Below, in pieces: positions 45,736 through 54,961 of a DNA stretch of 64,000 bases. Origin of the DNA: an uncultured Bacteroidales bacterium (lineage in GTDB: Bacteria; Bacteroidota; Bacteroidia; Bacteroidales; P3); NCBI GenBank assembly GCA_944320465.1, contig CALUHO010000009.1:1-64000 (forward strand), written 5' to 3'. Within the stretch, counting starts at the first letter, position 1, and each line of letters opens with the position of its first letter. A program made the translations under genes and the position numbers. The notes beneath the pieces were generated by a model, which searched no databases, had not been told where the DNA came from, and saw only the letters and a list, made by a program, of their open reading frames with translations.

Positions 45736-47025
45736 ATGGAACTACAAGATTATAATATCTTTGAACAGAGAGTTAGCACCTATAGGACTAATCACATTCA
45801 TTTGTGTCTAGATGGGGATTTTAACCTCGACTTTGGCAAAATGTCCGTGCGAGATTTTGCCAGTCTAGTTCATGAGTATGTTCATTATTTGCAACATTTT
45901 CACACTTTATATGGACTAAATTTGTGCTCTGGATTTAATGCAATATTTAGTATTTATCGAGAATACTTTGAACAGCATAACAAATTCTATATTCCACTAT
46001 TTTTACCACTGGATAAATCTACAGCACAATTCAAGGAGAATCACGGGAGAATACACGGAGATGAAGAATGCAAATTTTATAATGTTGACGAAGTAGAAGT
46101 CAGCCCTTTATCTATTAATGAAGCTAAAAAAAACAATACTGCTGTCTCTATAGGTGTATATGATTTTACGAATAATCAAGCAGACGAGAATGGTTTTAAA
46201 TTTGGTTACTGCTGTGTCATAGAGGGAATGGCACATTTAATCCAACAAAAAATTAATCCCCAGATTCATCATCAAGAAATAAAGTACCTAGCCATTCAAC
46301 ATATATGTAATAATTACTGTAAAAAAGAAATCGCCAAAAACACGAATCTTGTTATATCTGCATGCGTATGCGCATTAATGTTCAAGAATCCTGGAGTTGC
46401 ATTCTTTGATGTCCTTGATTATATCTCTCAATCTAACATTACAGATGGAAGATATCTTTTTTCTTCATTTATCAGGGATTCCAACATTTTATACCAACGG
46501 AAGCGACAAACAGTTGCTGCAGCAGTGTCTGCTTTTCTTTCTAGGCTTGAAAAGTCACTCACCTTGGCAACGGGAACAGATCTTGATTACTACAAGAAGG
46601 TGATTGACAATTGCAAGTACTATATTCAAAATGGCCGCAATCCTATCATAGATATGGTATACGAATTTGATTTATCCAATCGCACTTTTTTATATAAATT
46701 ATTCGACATCTGCGGATATCCAACAATCGAAGACAATAGTACGTACTATCCTCCATTGAATGCTGACGGGATACCTTATATAGAATGTGCTGCATTACTA
46801 GGCAAGGAGCTAATAATTAAAAGAATACAAGCAACACAAACGACTATATGCCCAGGGTTCGAGAGGTTTTGTAGAAACAAACAATATACAAATGATGACC
46901 CTATTACACCAGAGTGCCAATGCGAGCAGTGGAAAAGGAATGGTCCTCCATGCTTAATGAGCGCCGCATTTCATTATTACAAATTAGATAATCACACAAT
47001 TATTCAAAAAGATATTAATAAATAA
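45736..47025 (+). CDS. Putative metallopeptidase-like island protein with HEXXH
   Basis: No family is recognised with certainty over the 429 residues. The N-terminal half has HEYVH (residues 46-50) inside a helix-like context (SLVHEYVHYLQ) and, 113 residues later, EGMAH (163-167). This spacing fits a zincin with Glu163 as the third ligand. The C-terminal part carries a Cys-rich end (CPGFERFC, CQCEQW, PPCLMS). A protease-like cargo protein is the inference. A structural HEXXH without activity cannot be excluded. Convergent with the 1075-residue gene. Confidence 0.55.
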   Translation: MELQDYNIFEQRVSTYRTNHIHLCLDGDFNLDFGKMSVRDFASLVHEYVHYLQHFHTLYGLNLCSGFNAIFSIYREYFEQHNKFYIPLFLPLDKSTAQFKENHGRIHGDEECKFYNVDEVEVSPLSINEAKKNNTAVSIGVYDFTNNQADENGFKFGYCCVIEGMAHLIQQKINPQIHHQEIKYLAIQHICNNYCKKEIAKNTNLVISACVCALMFKNPGVAFFDVLDYISQSNITDGRYLFSSFIRDSNILYQRKRQTVAAAVSAFLSRLEKSLTLATGTDLDYYKKVIDNCKYYIQNGRNPIIDMVYEFDLSNRTFLYKLFDICGYPTIEDNSTYYPPLNADGIPYIECAALLGKELIIKRIQATQTTICPGFERFCRNKQYTNDDPITPECQCEQWKRNGPPCLMSAAFHYYKLDNHTIIQKDINK

Positions 47026-47375
47026 CGTCTGTACGCACAAACTTACATGAACCTGTTATAAAATAGAAATGCGCCGCAATTTCACAAAAGATACTCAATA
47101 AGACTTCGAACCGGGCCTTGAAGACAATAAATTCTTTCCCTTTACTTGACATTCTTAGTTTATAGTCTCGTCACTGATGGAAATTGAGAAGAAATGGATA
47201 CAACTCATTCCTAACTGGGGCTTAATTATGAACCAATTTATCGCTATGTTTGAAAACAGAATCCAGATAAAGAAGAAACTTACAACTGAATCCTGTTTCG
47301 ATTCACACAAAATTTTGCACAACGCCCTTTATAGTGTTGAAATGCAAAGATTTTGTGTATGTTCAAATCTAAATC
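47026..47375. other. Gene-free gap between convergent cargo genes
   Basis: An open frame of 70 codons at 47177 has no recognisable content and overlaps the following gene's end, so it is not called. No terminator-like stem was found. Confidence 0.4.
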
Positions 47376-50300
47376 TTAGACGGTTTTAAAGTTTTTATTC
47401 TCCATCTTATTATGAGTTTCACGTAAACTCTTCATTAATTCAATGACCGGGGCTGTGGTGCACTCTGACTCTGGAATGATAGGGTCATCATCCCATTCCA
47501 ATGCATTTCGCGTTGGTTCGTGCACAGAAACCTTCCATGCATCGGCAATGATAACCTTTTTAAGTTCGATAGCCTCGCTAAAATTGATGTTCATATTTAT
47601 ATGCATCTGCTCGTCAATTGCTACTGCCACAAGCCGGCAACTACCAAACTGAGAATATACTCGTTCAAAATTATCGAGATTCAACGTGTCGTTTGGAGTC
47701 ATTGTGTGCTTCCGGCATATTACAGCTACACATTGTCCTTCCGCAATATGGCTAAGGGGTATTTCTGGTGTCACACATGCTCTATACCATGAGGGATGAT
47801 GCTTGTTGATGCCTCTTATCAGATGCAATTCAACACTTGGCTCTCCTTTGGCTATTTTTTCTTTCCATTCATGGATGATTTTTATGCCCGCCTCCAAGTT
47901 CTTGAAGGCTAGGCCTACGATAGGTGGTGTTGCGGACCACCTATCGTACATGAAGCACACACCCGTCCATCCAGCTTTTTCCCACCACTCCAGAGTGCTA
48001 GAAATACTGAATATTTGCATGCCTCGCTGCTCTGCATGCGGGTTCTGATCTGTTAATATTTCCTCCTTTGTATCTGCCTTACATACATAGGTCTTGTCAT
48101 TTGCATTTTTCCATTGACGGATTGAATACTTGAACTTATCACCAAGTACATAATAAACTGCATTGTTCAGTTCTAACAAGGCAATAATTCTGTCTATGAT
48201 TTTTTCTTTCTCGTGCCGCTGTGCAATCAAATCCATTACCTCCTCGTACGACACTGTGTTAAGCGACATAAAATGTGCCATAAAGGAAGCAAAACAACGC
48301 CAATACGTTTCTCCATCAAGAGTGTCGTAGTTTACTCTAAATATATATTTGGTTCCGTTTTCTCCTCTTTCTAGTTCTGATTGCCCATCAGTTGGGATAA
48401 TTTCCACTTGAATCTCCTGACTCATCACCACAAGTTCCAGCGTATCAAAAGTGGCAAGCAGTGTTTCAACAGTTGCCAAAAATGTCTCTGCCACCAGTTG
48501 ACTCCTGATAGAGTTCTCATAACTGACAGTGAATCGACAACCCTTTGCCAATGTACTGATAGTGTTCAGACCTTCTTCTGCTATATTCAGAGAATTAAGG
48601 AACTGCTTATGTATCGGTTGCTGTCTAAGCAATTTGCCCCAATCATCAGTAATAAGATTTACGAATTGCTCATCTACAGACTCTTGATATCCTAATGCAT
48701 ATTTCAGATAGTTTTCTGAGATATGCATATCACAACGTGCAAAAATGTCAGGCAAAAAGGAAATAGTTTCTCTCGTGAGATCTGCCGTTGCAAAATGGCA
48801 AGCCCAACCGCCATCGAACAATATGTCTTTCTCAACAAACTCTTTACTCTCTATCTCTTGACCATTATGGGCAATGACAAACAACAACTCTCGCCAGTTG
48901 AGATACATCACAAGCCGACCTGTCATCAGCTCTATTTCGCACAATTTCCATAGCACAGTAATCAGTAGATGGCTTATAGTTCCCTTTGTGAAGAACTCCT
49001 TGACAAGTATCGATGCAGCTTTTACCAAATAAGCCTTTGCACTGTAAGGCAGTTCAAGATTATAAAGAGCTATGCCCATATAGCCGTATGTTTTCACCAG
49101 TTCGGTCTCATAGCCTTCTTTCAGGAATGCATGTACACAGTGCCCCAAATGCTTCACCACCGACTTATATTGTGGCTTGTCTATTAAAGTCTGTGCACGA
49201 TTGAAATGTATTATGGCTCCCTCAGCCTCCGACTTGCGCTGAGACGAAATTTCAGAAATATTGTCAATAAGCTTCTCATATTCCTCGTTGTCATCTATCA
49301 TGCATCCAATAATCTCAACGAAGGTTATCTGAGCATCAAAACTGATGTCTGGATAGTTGGCACTTGTCTTTATCAGTTCTGCCAGTGTCTTTAACTCTGA
49401 CGTCGGGTCTTGTGCACAGTGAACCATTTGGAGCAACCGATGCTCTGAGAAGAAGAGTTCGAGGAATAGACGACTTGCCTGCGACAAATCTTTGCGCTCC
49501 TTTATCGTTTTTAGATCTTGTACTTCCGCCTCAAACCTTTCGGAATCAAACAAACCTGCTCTTGTTGCATTTTCCAAATTTGTGAGAATATTGGTCATCA
49601 ACTCTATCGTATGCACAGTTGTATGCATATTAGCATACTCCTTTAGTTTCAAATAATCTGCATACATTGCATCCACATCGTGAAACCAGAAAAACGATGT
49701 CCAAGCATGATGATATGTTATATTGAACCGTTGCACAGAAGAGCCGTGTGCATCTGCTTCTCGCTGCGCACGGTTGAAGCGACCCTCTGTCTCCATCCGA
49801 GGGCGTTCCAGTCCTCTGCTTAGTAGACAAGACCGAAGCAAGTCATCAACATAATCTGTATCGAGGCCTTCCACTTGCCGTGATAGTAAATCGTTCTCTA
49901 ACTTCTTTAGTTCTTCTTGCCTGCGCTTATCGTTGGAACCTTCTTTGACTGTCTTTCTCCTATATTCTTCAGAAAAGTTCAGTTTTTCTGTAGCGACATC
50001 ATAACAGCCTTGTTCAAACACAGCAAACGAACACCACTTACCGTCGAAAATACTCACGGCCACACCGTATTGTTTCGATAGTTCATCCTCGACCTCTTGA
50101 CGTTTACTAGACTTGATTTTCTGACTAGAGAAAAATATGACCTTCGTATAGCCACGGCCAGTCTCTACAACCTTCTTGACATCACCCTCTATCTTACTCT
50201 TCCAGTTCTTCTGTACACTGATGGCTATCGCCCATTTATGGCCGACAGTACTGCCTTCAGACACCCACCATTTGCCAGATATTGCCTTGTCAACAGGATA

Positions 50301-50603
50301 TGTCTCACCGTCCACCTTACCATCGCCTCCGCCATCGGGACCAGTCTGCGGTTTTATGTTGGGCGTTACCAGTCGAACTGCCAACGCTAAAACAAAATTC
50401 TCAAACTCAGACTGTTTCTTATCCTGCGAGAGCTGTTGTAATTTCAAATCAAAGAGTTCAGGAGTGAGTTTAGTCTCGTACACGACCTCCGTGTCTGAGA
50501 ATAGATTACTTCTCAGACGCCGATAGTACGAGAAAATATCCTGCTGTGGCGTTATCTGATTATTTTCAAGGTCTAGTGTATCGTTAACTATAGATTTTTC
50601 CAT
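47376..50603 (-). CDS. Large protein with Mrr-like nuclease domain and helical repeats
   Basis: The 1075-residue protein starts with a restriction-type nuclease domain. A Glu-containing helix (SEFENFVLALAVRLV, ~65-80) precedes GPDGGGDGKVD (88-98) and a strand with AIAISVQKNWK (125-135), the D...(Q/x)K layout of Mrr-like PD-(D/E)XK enzymes. Residues ~270-780 are almost wholly helical, TPR-like by appearance (IHFNRAQTLIDKPQ, YMGIALYNLELPYSAKAYLVKA). The last ~250 residues form another globular region. It has no visible ATPase motif. A phage-defence role is inferred from the architecture and island position. Confidence 0.7.
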   Translation of the reverse strand: MEKSIVNDTLDLENNQITPQQDIFSYYRRLRSNLFSDTEVVYETKLTPELFDLKLQQLSQDKKQSEFENFVLALAVRLVTPNIKPQTGPDGGGDGKVDGETYPVDKAISGKWWVSEGSTVGHKWAIAISVQKNWKSKIEGDVKKVVETGRGYTKVIFFSSQKIKSSKRQEVEDELSKQYGVAVSIFDGKWCSFAVFEQGCYDVATEKLNFSEEYRRKTVKEGSNDKRRQEELKKLENDLLSRQVEGLDTDYVDDLLRSCLLSRGLERPRMETEGRFNRAQREADAHGSSVQRFNITYHHAWTSFFWFHDVDAMYADYLKLKEYANMHTTVHTIELMTNILTNLENATRAGLFDSERFEAEVQDLKTIKERKDLSQASRLFLELFFSEHRLLQMVHCAQDPTSELKTLAELIKTSANYPDISFDAQITFVEIIGCMIDDNEEYEKLIDNISEISSQRKSEAEGAIIHFNRAQTLIDKPQYKSVVKHLGHCVHAFLKEGYETELVKTYGYMGIALYNLELPYSAKAYLVKAASILVKEFFTKGTISHLLITVLWKLCEIELMTGRLVMYLNWRELLFVIAHNGQEIESKEFVEKDILFDGGWACHFATADLTRETISFLPDIFARCDMHISENYLKYALGYQESVDEQFVNLITDDWGKLLRQQPIHKQFLNSLNIAEEGLNTISTLAKGCRFTVSYENSIRSQLVAETFLATVETLLATFDTLELVVMSQEIQVEIIPTDGQSELERGENGTKYIFRVNYDTLDGETYWRCFASFMAHFMSLNTVSYEEVMDLIAQRHEKEKIIDRIIALLELNNAVYYVLGDKFKYSIRQWKNANDKTYVCKADTKEEILTDQNPHAEQRGMQIFSISSTLEWWEKAGWTGVCFMYDRWSATPPIVGLAFKNLEAGIKIIHEWKEKIAKGEPSVELHLIRGINKHHPSWYRACVTPEIPLSHIAEGQCVAVICRKHTMTPNDTLNLDNFERVYSQFGSCRLVAVAIDEQMHINMNINFSEAIELKKVIIADAWKVSVHEPTRNALEWDDDPIIPESECTTAPVIELMKSLRETHNKMENKNFKTV

Positions 50604-51419
50604 TAATCAAACTGTAAGTGACTCATAGCAGATTCGAACTTCTGCCGTCCCCTTTAGGATAGTCATGATATTGTACCTATTCTGGAGGGGGGGTGAACTA
50701 CGACCATTCTAATGAGTCGATTATATTGTTTATCATCAATTCATCAAAAGTATAGCCATAAAGATTCTTACACAGTTTAACATAATAGGTATAAAGTCTT
50801 TTTATCCTACCTTCCTGAAAGAACCTTACATATAATGGAATCAGTTTACCCTTGTTTCTAAGCACTAACTGCTTCCAATCAATGTGAGGCAATAAGCTAA
50901 CTGTCAAAAGGTCTGCAATATTCTAATATTTGCAGCGCAAAATTACGGATTTTCTTGAGTGCCAACAAATTTCTTTAGATAAAACCGTACCGATATGAAA
51001 CAAGTTTGAGCCCATAGTGCAAAAGTGCAAATGCAAACGCATATTCTATTTGTACTTTCGCCCTTTGCCGTGAGAACTCATAATGCCACCATTGAGTATT
51101 AGCGTAGGTGCTATTTAGAACTTTACATTTATTCAAGCGATTCCTTCCACATAAAAAGTTACTAATCCATCCGTATTTGAGCAAGTTGTATTATATTTGC
51201 AACGCAGTCCCGGCCGTTCCTCTCCCAGCCCCAATTTACTGGTGATGAATCCGGGTTTTTATTTTTTGCAATATAGGATATAATCACATACAATTACAAA
51301 TCTCTAAAAACTTTTAAACAGATACATTTACGGTATATATTTTTCCGTAAAGTATCTGAATTGTACAAATTATCGGCACTAATTTAATATTGTACGATAA
51401 TTTGCGTGTTGTTTTTTAT
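50604..51419. other. Intergenic region with a truncated frame and repeat copy A
   Basis: A minus-strand frame of 69 codons (50698-50907, TTG start) codes for a plausible but unrecognised peptide (DWKQLVLRNKGKLIPLYVRF) and seems cut at the repeat that begins near 50934, so it may be a gene remnant. To the right lie the hairpins TTTACGG/CCGTAAA near 51330-51353 and AAATTATCG/CGATAATTT at 51367-51403, downstream of the next gene. Otherwise empty. Confidence 0.4.
50934..51050 (+). repeat. About 110-bp direct repeat, copy A
   Basis: It begins with GCGCAAAATTACGGATTTTC and contains CATAGTGCAAAAGTGCAA. The same series occurs at about 53951-54060 with scattered differences. The two copies bracket a three-gene block. 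Confidence 0.7.
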
Positions 51420-51878
51420 TCATACTCTTTTATGTAGGCTTATTCTTTCCTCCGGCAGCCATTCTGCAATAGAGACAATCGCATGGTATTGCTCTTTAAT
51501 CAGAGGTAAGTCGTCATCCTCCGAGCATTCGTATTCCCAGGGCAGTTCGTAGACGGAGCCTTCTTCCTGATAGCCCATATAATTGTGATATGAGTCGGGA
51601 ACCAGACGCACATAACCCTCTTCGAGCAGGATCCTTAAGAGCTTCTCGGCGTCGTATATCAGCAGCGGTGCTCCGGCCTTATACAAAGCTGTAGCCACTT
51701 CAATGGCCAATCCGGCATTGGCAGAATAACTGTTGGAAACAACAATTTTCCATCCCTGTTGCCGGTCGTGTGAGGCAAAGATATTCAGACGTGAAAGTCC
51801 AAGTTCTCCGTAATGGTCAGTTGCGAACCGCATGAAATCATCCGGACTGTCAATGTCGTACATTTCCGTCACGTCCAC
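51420..51878 (-). CDS. Unknown island protein, block gene 3
   Basis: A 152-residue soluble protein of unknown family. It is acidic, with a central LLIYDAEKLLRILLEEGYVRLVP helix-strand and an EYECSEDDDLPL segment. It starts 26 bases after the stop of the preceding gene in the same direction, implying cotranscription. Nothing marks it as catalytic. Confidence 0.6.
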   Translation of the reverse strand: MDVTEMYDIDSPDDFMRFATDHYGELGLSRLNIFASHDRQQGWKIVVSNSYSANAGLAIEVATALYKAGAPLLIYDAEKLLRILLEEGYVRLVPDSYHNYMGYQEEGSVYELPWEYECSEDDDLPLIKEQYHAIVSIAEWLPEERISLHKRV

Positions 51879-51901
51879 GAACTTCTTCCGCTTGTAATAG
51901 A

Positions 51902-52741
51902 CTACATCACGCAGTTCTTCAGGAACATCCTGCGGATCTGTATGGATACGTTCCCTGAGTCCCCGTTTCCGGTGATAAGCCTCATAACCTCATTGGCAAT
52001 GCGGTAATATGTGCAATACTTTCGTATGGTCATGGTTTCCAAAAGAGGGGCAGAAAGCCCATGCACTGAGTCCTCCAATGCCTTGATGGCCGTTTCCCGA
52101 TCTTCCACCTCAATTTTGAAATTCGGCACTATGCGGTTAAATTCCTTTTGTGTAATCCGGCCTATACGCTGCTGGTACGGCAGGTTATGCGCCACGTAAT
52201 CGTTGAACCCGTCGGGATTCGCGACAATGACATCAATCATCCGTTCCAGATAATCAAAGAGGCGGGTTAGATTCTCCCTGCACCACGTATCATCTGGTTC
52301 TGCATCCGTACACTTGGAATGATTCGTAATGATAAAATGGGTATGCTTCCGGTCTGTAACACGGATTGACCGGGAATCCCCATATCTGCTTGAAGCGACA
52401 TGGAACCACCTGGTCTCCATCGGGTTGAATGCAAGCCAATCCGCAAGGAACGCTTCTTGACTGTCATATTCCCCCGAAGCGATCAATTCTTCGGTATATC
52501 CCCACTTTTCCGGCGCAGGCCGTGGTACTTCGATATGGAATCCCCGGTACTCATCGTCGCCCATTACGGCCAGCTTCTCGAGCCGATGTTGAATCTCAAC
52601 CAGCCGTTCAAGCATATCGCCACCAACGACAATCTCCCATTGACGGCTTTCTCCCAACGCCTCCAAATGCGAGGCATTCAGTCCGACCTCCTTCGCCAAA
52701 TCGGTAAAGAACTTTCTATCTATAATCTTTCTTTCGTTCAT
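51902..52741 (-). CDS. Unknown island protein, block gene 2
   Basis: The Met at 52741 gives 279 residues of unrecognised family. The N-terminal ~60 residues are predicted helical. The middle has repeated aromatic/acidic strands (RWFHVASSRYGDSRSIRVTDRKHTHFIITNHS), including a His-x-His pair (KHTHF). The end is helical and rich in charged residues. It lies between a metallophosphoesterase gene and the 152-residue gene, all leftward, and probably forms a transcription unit with the latter. No assignment is offered. Confidence 0.6.
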   Translation of the reverse strand: MNERKIIDRKFFTDLAKEVGLNASHLEALGESRQWEIVVGGDMLERLVEIQHRLEKLAVMGDDEYRGFHIEVPRPAPEKWGYTEELIASGEYDSQEAFLADWLAFNPMETRWFHVASSRYGDSRSIRVTDRKHTHFIITNHSKCTDAEPDDTWCRENLTRLFDYLERMIDVIVANPDGFNDYVAHNLPYQQRIGRITQKEFNRIVPNFKIEVEDRETAIKALEDSVHGLSAPLLETMTIRKYCTYYRIANEVMRLITGNGDSGNVSIQIRRMFLKNCVM

Positions 52742-52910
52742 TTCTGTATGTCCATTAAATTTCAATAAACCTGGCCGGATCAAATCCTTTAATTGGAAAT
52801 CCGTCCTCAAAAACATATTCCATCAAGTAACAGGGAATTCATTATTTTTCAAGTATCTGCTGTTTTCCTGGAACTCCATATGCAGATCACTCATGTATTG
52901 CATTTTCATT

Positions 52911-53498
52911 TTATTGTTCTCCTTTCCTTGATTGTTCAATCTGTTTCCCTATGATTGCCTTCACTTGCGCAAATGAAACCGGTGTGAAATTGTTGTTGTC
53001 CACTCCGACATCATATTGTGTCGGAAGAAGCATATTCAGGCGAGAAGCATCCTGTCCGGTATTGTTCCTTCGGGTATGCACGTGTCCGAAAAGCTGCCAG
53101 GTGTCATCGTATGAGCCGCCATAGCAAAGGAACGGACAGTGATTCAGATAAATCTTCTGTTTATCCACCTCGATATACATCTGCATCGTTATCTGCTCGA
53201 AGTATTTCGTGTAATTCTGCCTCAGGTTCTTGATGTCGTGGTTGCCGGGAATAAGGTATATTTTCCCGTTCAGCCTGTTCAGTACGTTTACCCATTCGGC
53301 AGAACCGCCCAGACAAAAATCACCCAGGTGGAACACGATATCCTCCGGACCAACTACTCGATTCCAATTAGCAATAATCGTTTCATTCATGTGCGACACA
53401 TCCTTGAATGGCCTGTTGCAGAACCTGATGATATTGGTATGGTTGAAGTGGGTGTCGGATGTAAAGAACACCCTGCTTCCGTCAAATTTATAATTCAT
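52911..53498 (-). CDS. Calcineurin-like metallophosphoesterase
   Basis: The 195-residue protein has the ordered motifs of the superfamily: SDTHFNH (D15, H17), HLGDFCLGG, IPGNHD, LNHCP and FGHVHT. These residues bind two metals and cleave phosphomono- or diesters. The short form resembles bacterial YfcE/MJ0936-type enzymes. It is the first gene of the leftward block inside the ~110-bp repeats. The substrate cannot be predicted. Confidence 0.9.
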   Translation of the reverse strand: MNYKFDGSRVFFTSDTHFNHTNIIRFCNRPFKDVSHMNETIIANWNRVVGPEDIVFHLGDFCLGGSAEWVNVLNRLNGKIYLIPGNHDIKNLRQNYTKYFEQITMQMYIEVDKQKIYLNHCPFLCYGGSYDDTWQLFGHVHTRRNNTGQDASRLNMLLPTQYDVGVDNNNFTPVSFAQVKAIIGKQIEQSRKGEQ

Positions 53499-54171
53499 AA
53501 TCTTTCATTCATGCGCATCACTGCGCGGTTAATAATATGTTACAACTCAGCCCGTGGACGTAATTGACAGAGAAGAGCACATCGTGCGAACGTCACCAGC
53601 AGGCATCAAATAAACTGCAAGCCGAATGCAGATCCGGTCATTAACCGGAATATGCTGAGGCGCAGCGTTTATTGTAGATCAAAGATCTAAAACAAAAACC
53701 GTCGAAAAGCTTGGTAAGGACTCTCCGACGGTTTTCATTTATCGTTTCAGCGGGATACCAGCATCATCGTATCCCTGATGGTCTATCAAACGTTTGTCGG
53801 AAAATGTCTCCCAAAGTATAGAATGCTCCAATACCCGAAGTATGAACATACGACAATCTCTCAAGGCATTTTATGCCTCGATCCGATACGGTGTTCCAGT
53901 TGTTCATTCTTCTTTGCAACATTGTAAGCTTTATGTTTTTATTCAATTGGCTGCGCAAAATTACGGATTTTCTTGAGGAGCAGCAAATTTCTTTAGAGAA
54001 AAGCTGATATGAAGCAAACGCGGACGCATAGTGCAAAAGTGCAAGTGCAAACGTATTACGTTCAATTATTAATAAAGGGAAAAGAATTTGTTGGATATGC
54101 CATAGTTCTTTAATTTTATGGGTCAAAACTAAAAGTATACATATTGGGAATCAAGCCTTTTATATAGATAT
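53499..54171. other. Intergenic region with hairpin and repeat copy B
   Basis: No gene is called. It has a hairpin with stem AAACCGTCG/CGACGGTTT near 53697-53737, a likely terminator. Around 53595-53665 a fragment resembles the dispersed chromosomal repeat (GCAAGCCGAATGCAGATC, ATATGCTGAGGCGCAGC). Repeat copy B follows at about 53951. Confidence 0.45.
53951..54060 (+). repeat. About 110-bp direct repeat, copy B
   Basis: Same orientation as 50934-51050, opening with GCGCAAAATTACGGATTTTC and containing CATAGTGCAAAAGTGCAA. Its copies lie about 3.0 kb apart. Confidence 0.7.
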
Positions 54172-54708
54172 ATGGAAAATAGAAATTTCTACATATTTAC
54201 AGGAGGACCCGGAAGTGGTAAATCTACAGTTCTTGAAATATTGAAGAATAAGGGTTATCTGACGGTAAATGAGGTTGCAAGAGAAATTATAAAGAATCAG
54301 GTCAGAACAGGCGGTGATGCGTTTCCATGGAAGAATACAGTCAGATATTCGAACCTGATGCTTTTGCGGTCAATCGTTGACTTTGAAGAATTCGTTCACA
54401 CTGACAAACCTTGTTTCTTTGACAGAGGAATCATTGACACAATCGGGTATGCCCGCCTGATCAATATACCGGTATCAGACGATATGCTACAGGCCTCAAA
54501 CCGTTACAGGTACAACAAAAAGGTTTTTCTTTTTCCTTTCTGGAAAGAAATTTATGTCAATGACGCAGAGAGAAAACAGGATCTGGATGAAGCACAAAAA
54601 ACGTGTCTTGTGTTAAAGGAAACTTATGAAAAATTCGGATATGAGACTGTCGATGTTCCGTTTTTGTCTCCAGAAGAACGTGCAGAATGGATCTTACAAC
54701 AGATATGA
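54172..54708 (+). CDS. AAA_28-type P-loop ATPase / kinase-like protein
   Basis: The 178-residue protein starts with a textbook P-loop (FTGGPGSGKSTVLE, residues 9-22) and has EVAREII, a DRGIIDTIGYARL block and FPFWKEIY, matching the AAA_28 family. Members resemble nucleoside or small-molecule kinases; several act in NAD or nucleotide metabolism. Stand-alone gene, with an IS256-type element inserted about 250 bases downstream. Confidence 0.8.
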   Translation: MENRNFYIFTGGPGSGKSTVLEILKNKGYLTVNEVAREIIKNQVRTGGDAFPWKNTVRYSNLMLLRSIVDFEEFVHTDKPCFFDRGIIDTIGYARLINIPVSDDMLQASNRYRYNKKVFLFPFWKEIYVNDAERKQDLDEAQKTCLVLKETYEKFGYETVDVPFLSPEERAEWILQQI

Positions 54709-54961
54709 AAAAGAAACATGAAATAGCAGAATGCATATAATGAGTTGGATATATCATCATACAAGTATCTGTTATGATCCTTACCATATGGCAACTCGTC
54801 GGAAATATATACTTGAACTTGGATTAAAAATTACTTAATTTATATATAACTGTGCTTCAATGTTTGTCAGCCAACCAGTAGAAAAGTGACAAGGAAGAAC
54901 CTAAAGATTATGGAAAGGATTAAGATTTTTAACCTACAAGGTTTATTGGACGTCTCTTTAG
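54709..54961. other. AT-rich gene-free stretch before the IS256-family element
   Basis: No gene or clear signal is seen. The only notable point is the target TTACAAGA at its right edge. Confidence 0.4.

Noticed and set aside
47177-47389. 70-codon open frame between convergent cargo genes
   Set aside because: It overlaps the end of the 1075-residue gene and shows no domain, signal or initiation site.
53764-54126. 120-codon minus-strand frame
   Set aside because: It covers direct-repeat copy B and has no homology signal. The corresponding frame is absent at copy A.
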